Assembly (NCBI GenBank): GCA_947503935.1
Contig: CANNFR010000005.1
Coordinates: 62,001-126,000 of the forward strand
Length of the DNA: 64,000 nucleotides
Direction of reading: 5' to 3'
From: an uncultured Paracoccaceae bacterium
GTDB taxonomy: Bacteria; Pseudomonadota; Alphaproteobacteria; Rhodobacterales; Rhodobacteraceae
A program made the translations under genes and the position numbers. Below the pieces are notes generated by a model. The model was given only the letters and a program-made list of their open reading frames with translations. It ran no database searches and had not been told where the DNA came from. Shown piece after piece: positions 62,401-64,000 of the stretch. The first letter of the stretch is position 1. The number at the start of each line of letters is the position of its first letter.

Positions 62401-62715
62401 GAGTTCACGCTGGAGCCGCGCGGCATCACGCTCCGCCGTGGCAGTGCGGTCGGCCCGTCGCTGGGCGTGTCGATGTCGGGCATCTACGATCTGCGCTCGA
62501 AGGTCATGGACATGCGCGGCACCGTCTCGCCCATCTATCTGCTGAACGGCATCGGCGAGATTTTTGGCCGCCGGGGCGAGGGGCTGTTTGGGTTCAACTA
62601 CCGCCTTGCCGGGCCCGTCTCGCAACCGCGGACCGAAGTGAACCCCCTGTCGATCCTGACGCCCGGCATGTTCCGCGAAATCTTCCGCACCGCACCCCCA
62701 CAGCTGACGCAATAG
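59437..62715 (+). CDS. AsmA/YhdP-like envelope protein (DUF3971 + AsmA C-terminal)
   Basis: 1092 residues. There is one N-terminal membrane helix (LMLVSLALALGLAWGALTLAS). Then comes a long beta-rich periplasmic region with DUF3971-type repeats (residues about 180-900) and an AsmA-like C-terminal domain (GIVFGEVTGEFTLEPRGITLRRGSAVGPSLGVSMSGIYDL ... LTPGMFREIF). Such proteins bridge the inner and outer membranes and move phospholipids. A long antisense frame on the minus strand is a codon-bias artefact. Confidence 0.9.
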   Translation: MARQADQKQTRRKGRFGPLMLVSLALALGLAWGALTLASGRALVAPDWLTDEVEARATKALGAPGRIELGGIVAVLGEGRVPRIVMRDLRLLNAVGAEVARVPELRARFSARALLRGEIALTRLTVVGAELTMRRDRFGRFDLAFGGTGGGLTGLEDLPAILDAIDRAFARPALGQLDRISGEALRLTFQDALTGQLWRAENGRVTLQQTPEDRRLSLGFALAGGAGAGPADMRLSLTSPRDGGALELAMNVANVTAADIATQVPALAWLSATDAPLAANLRGQVSPVGALQSFDGTLEIGAGAIRPPGAAKPIPFDGAKMYLSFDPAAARIDFSDITASTPEARFSAGGHAYLRGVDPASGLPAQLLVQLDLSQIVLNPAGELVEPARFDAGAADMRLTLAPLKLEVGQIALTGGGRTFRAGGVVEAKAEGWDVSLDLALDRIRHDRLFALWPVRVVPKTRLWLTENVTEGLLYDVNAALRLSPGSEPRLALDYEFRNGKVRFMRTLPPIENGAGHASIIGTQYTMAVQTGQLTAPNGETVDAGGSVFIVRDITQRPATAEIRLETDSTIPAALAILDQPPFEFLTKAGRDTDIATGRARMSAVMELPLRRGVRLPDMVLDVTGQLTDLRSETLIPGKVLTARAMTLTADNDGLQITGAGQVGQARFQAAWNQPFAPDQRDTSRVEGRVVLNQAFLDEFNIGLPRGTVSGAGAGEFALQIARGQPVTFSLTSDLNRLGLSVPALGWSKGRSATGELQVAGALGRPVRVDTLTLSAPGLLAEGRVVLNADNSLDRVQLSRLRAGGWLDAPVTLTGRGAGRAPAVAVRGGTIDLRRIQVGGQGGGGGGGPITLALDRLIVSEGIVLNGLNAELSTANGLSGRFNGRLAGQAPLQGVLAPSREGTAVRIQAADAGAVLRASGLLQSARRGQLDLTLVPLPGEGRYDGRVAVSNLQIRGAPALADLLGAISVVGLIEQLNGQGIVFGEVTGEFTLEPRGITLRRGSAVGPSLGVSMSGIYDLRSKVMDMRGTVSPIYLLNGIGEIFGRRGEGLFGFNYRLAGPVSQPRTEVNPLSILTPGMFREIFRTAPPQLTQ

Positions 62716-62856
62716 CGCCGCCACGAGACCAGCATGACCACCGCAGCCGCCACATTTGCTGCAGGTCGGCGAAGGTCCGCTCTTCCCGCCCCGAGCCGCC
62801 AAAGAGTTAACACAATTGGCGATTATTGGAAGTTTTGATTTGATCAGGAGTTTGTC

Positions 62857-64000
62857 ATGATCCGTAATTTTTTCGTCCTCCCTGCGCTATGCGCGGGTTA
62901 TTTTGCGTGCTCTGTAGCTGCTGTTGCACAAACCGATCCAGAAGACATTCGCAGCCGCCTGTTGGCCGCCGCTGCTGAGGATTCTGAGATCCGTGATTAC
63001 CTGCGTCGCACCGAAGCCATCCTTTCACGGAACGGTAAAGGGCAGGCTATGAGGCGGATACTTGCCTTGTTGTTTCAGGTATCTCCCCGGGGTGAAGTTT
63101 CGATCGGCGATATAACCAGACAACTGGAACAAGAGAGGGCCGCCCGCAGGGCCGGACACATATCGTCCGTGCTGTCCTGGGATCTCGACGGTGATGGCGC
63201 TCTGCAAAAAGCTGAACGGGACCAAATCATCGGAGCAGCGCGCGTCCAGATTGAGAGTCTCATTGCGGACGCTGACAGCAACGGCGACGAACAATTGTCC
63301 TTCGAGGAATTGCTTGCGGTCGCGGACGAGGCTGCATCTGCCAACACGAGCCACCAATACTCAATGCTGATGGTGTTCGATGTCGACCAGGATGGCACAG
63401 TCGTCGTATCGGAGGTCTCGGACACGCTTGATGTGCTTGGCGCGTTGCCGCTCGATCTCGGCCAACGCGCTAACCGCCCGCAGAGCCAGCCTCGTGCGAA
63501 TTGTGATGCACCCAAGCCCGCCGAGACCGACCAGGTCGTCGTGCTGAGCGGTTATGATGGCTCGGCCTTGTCGACCGTCACGATAGCTGGGCCGGACGCG
63601 GTCACCCAGGTTGCACGGCTGCGTATTGAAGAAGGCGAGCAGCCGATATACCTGTTCGTGACCGCGCATTCGAATGTTATCTGGGACGTTTCCGGTGCAA
63701 CCGGAAGGCTGAAGACGATGGTGGTGCAGGCTCGGAGCGCTGGCAATGGGATCGCTGGCGGTGTCATTGGCATGCCAAGCGAAAAGGTGCACTTTGTTCG
63801 AGATCAGAGCTGCATGCTGTCCTACGCCCCAATTGAAAGTCAGGAAGGAAGCCGCGCCCTCCAGCAGATAACTGGTGGGCTGGGCCGCGCGCCGGACCTG
63901 ATGCTTTCGTTCTATACGATCGGTCAACTCGATCTGCCCTCAGGTACGGGAACGACTGGTCAGGGCGAAGGCCGTGACATCATAGTCTACGGTGATCGGC
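62857..64000 (+). CDS. Secreted EF-hand protein (3' truncated by the window)
   Basis: A continuous frame from ATG 62857 (AGGAG seven nt upstream) to the window end, at least 381 residues. A signal peptide (IRNFFVLPALCAGYFACSVAAVAQ) is followed by three EF-hand loops: DLDGDGALQKAE (109-120), DSNGDEQLSFEE (140-151) and DVDQDGTVVVSE (175-186). The rest (VVLSGYDGSALSTVTIAGPD ... PIYLFVTAHSNVIWDVSG) looks like a separate beta-rich domain. Its composition is less GC-rich than the neighbours. A calcium-dependent secreted role is inferred. Confidence 0.7.
   Translation, partial: MIRNFFVLPALCAGYFACSVAAVAQTDPEDIRSRLLAAAAEDSEIRDYLRRTEAILSRNGKGQAMRRILALLFQVSPRGEVSIGDITRQLEQERAARRAGHISSVLSWDLDGDGALQKAERDQIIGAARVQIESLIADADSNGDEQLSFEELLAVADEAASANTSHQYSMLMVFDVDQDGTVVVSEVSDTLDVLGALPLDLGQRANRPQSQPRANCDAPKPAETDQVVVLSGYDGSALSTVTIAGPDAVTQVARLRIEEGEQPIYLFVTAHSNVIWDVSGATGRLKTMVVQARSAGNGIAGGVIGMPSEKVHFVRDQSCMLSYAPIESQEGSRALQQITGGLGRAPDLMLSFYTIGQLDLPSGTGTTGQGEGRDIIVYGDR

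Noticed and set aside
59074-62802. 1242-residue open frame on the minus strand
   Set aside because: It is antisense to the AsmA/YhdP-like gene, is rich in Arg/Gln/His/Pro with no recognisable domain, and arises from high GC third-position bias in the real gene.

Overview
The window is high-GC chromosomal DNA from an alphaproteobacterium of the Rhodobacterales. The evidence is the trgA-trgB-cysK tellurite-resistance order known from Rhodobacter sphaeroides, a ccmE / N-acetylmuramidase / holin / ccmF / ccmH cluster, an Asp/Glu leucyltransferase of the Bpt type, an IalB-family protein, DUF2852 and DUF5930 proteins, and a fused indolepyruvate:ferredoxin oxidoreductase. Most of it is housekeeping DNA with short intergenic gaps and many 4-nt start/stop overlaps. 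There is no rRNA, prophage, IS element or CRISPR array. One tRNA, Ser(GGA), is present at 33.1 kb.

Layout. 0-5 kb: 5'-truncated indolepyruvate oxidoreductase, acyltransferase, glutamate racemase. 4.5-8.7 kb: cytochrome c maturation genes ccmE, ccmF and ccmH with a phage-type endolysin/holin pair between ccmE and ccmF. 8.8-16.3 kb: DUF2087 protein, PaaG-like hydratase/isomerase, membrane proteins, a minus-strand PDZ/bpt pair, RDD and DUF2852 proteins, a YbaK-type deacylase, nucleoside hydrolase and a lipoprotein. 16.5-21.8 kb: soxR with a SoxR-box-like site, a small interrupted ORF, a VOC protein, cysS with a cysteine-rich leader peptide, cimA and a squalene/phytoene synthase-like protein. 21.8-33 kb: IalB protein, class-V aminotransferase, photolyase, cfa, trgA, trgB, cysK, an MscS-type channel and an AI-2E family transporter. 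33.1-45.7 kb: tRNA-Ser, an orphan SUKH protein of lower GC, an ASKHA/2Fe-2S corrinoid-reactivase-like protein, an XRE/MmyB-like regulator, a CoA-transferase, rlmE, an RTX protein in AT-richer DNA between rlmE and ppx, and an AAA ATPase beside an unknown membrane protein. 45.9-48.4 kb: a one-carbon set (PF13769-like protein, MetF-like reductase, pterin-dependent corrinoid methyltransferase). 48.5-59.4 kb: cell-envelope genes (amidase, PBP1A, bactofilin, M23 peptidase), prfB, an MFS exporter, a DUF455 protein and Bcp. 59.4-64 kb: a 1092-residue AsmA/YhdP-like protein and a secreted EF-hand protein that runs off the window.

Functional threads. Cysteine and redox metabolism recur: cysS, cysK/trgAB, soxR, ccm and bcp. 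Peptidoglycan remodelling is represented by murI, the endolysin/holin, amidase, PBP1A and M23/bactofilin. A corrinoid one-carbon pathway is split between 34.6-36.7 kb and 45.9-48.1 kb, and two of its proteins end in the same Gly-Arg5-Gly tail.

The most interesting regulatory find is upstream of cysS. A sigma70-like promoter is placed so that transcription would start at the ATG of a 13-residue peptide with three Cys codons. Downstream are mutually exclusive stems, one of which covers the cysS Shine-Dalgarno. This looks like a cysteine-sensing translational attenuator. A second find is a family of short palindromes, GATYTTTC-GCA-GAAARATC, in two intergenic clusters with a variant inside a coding region.
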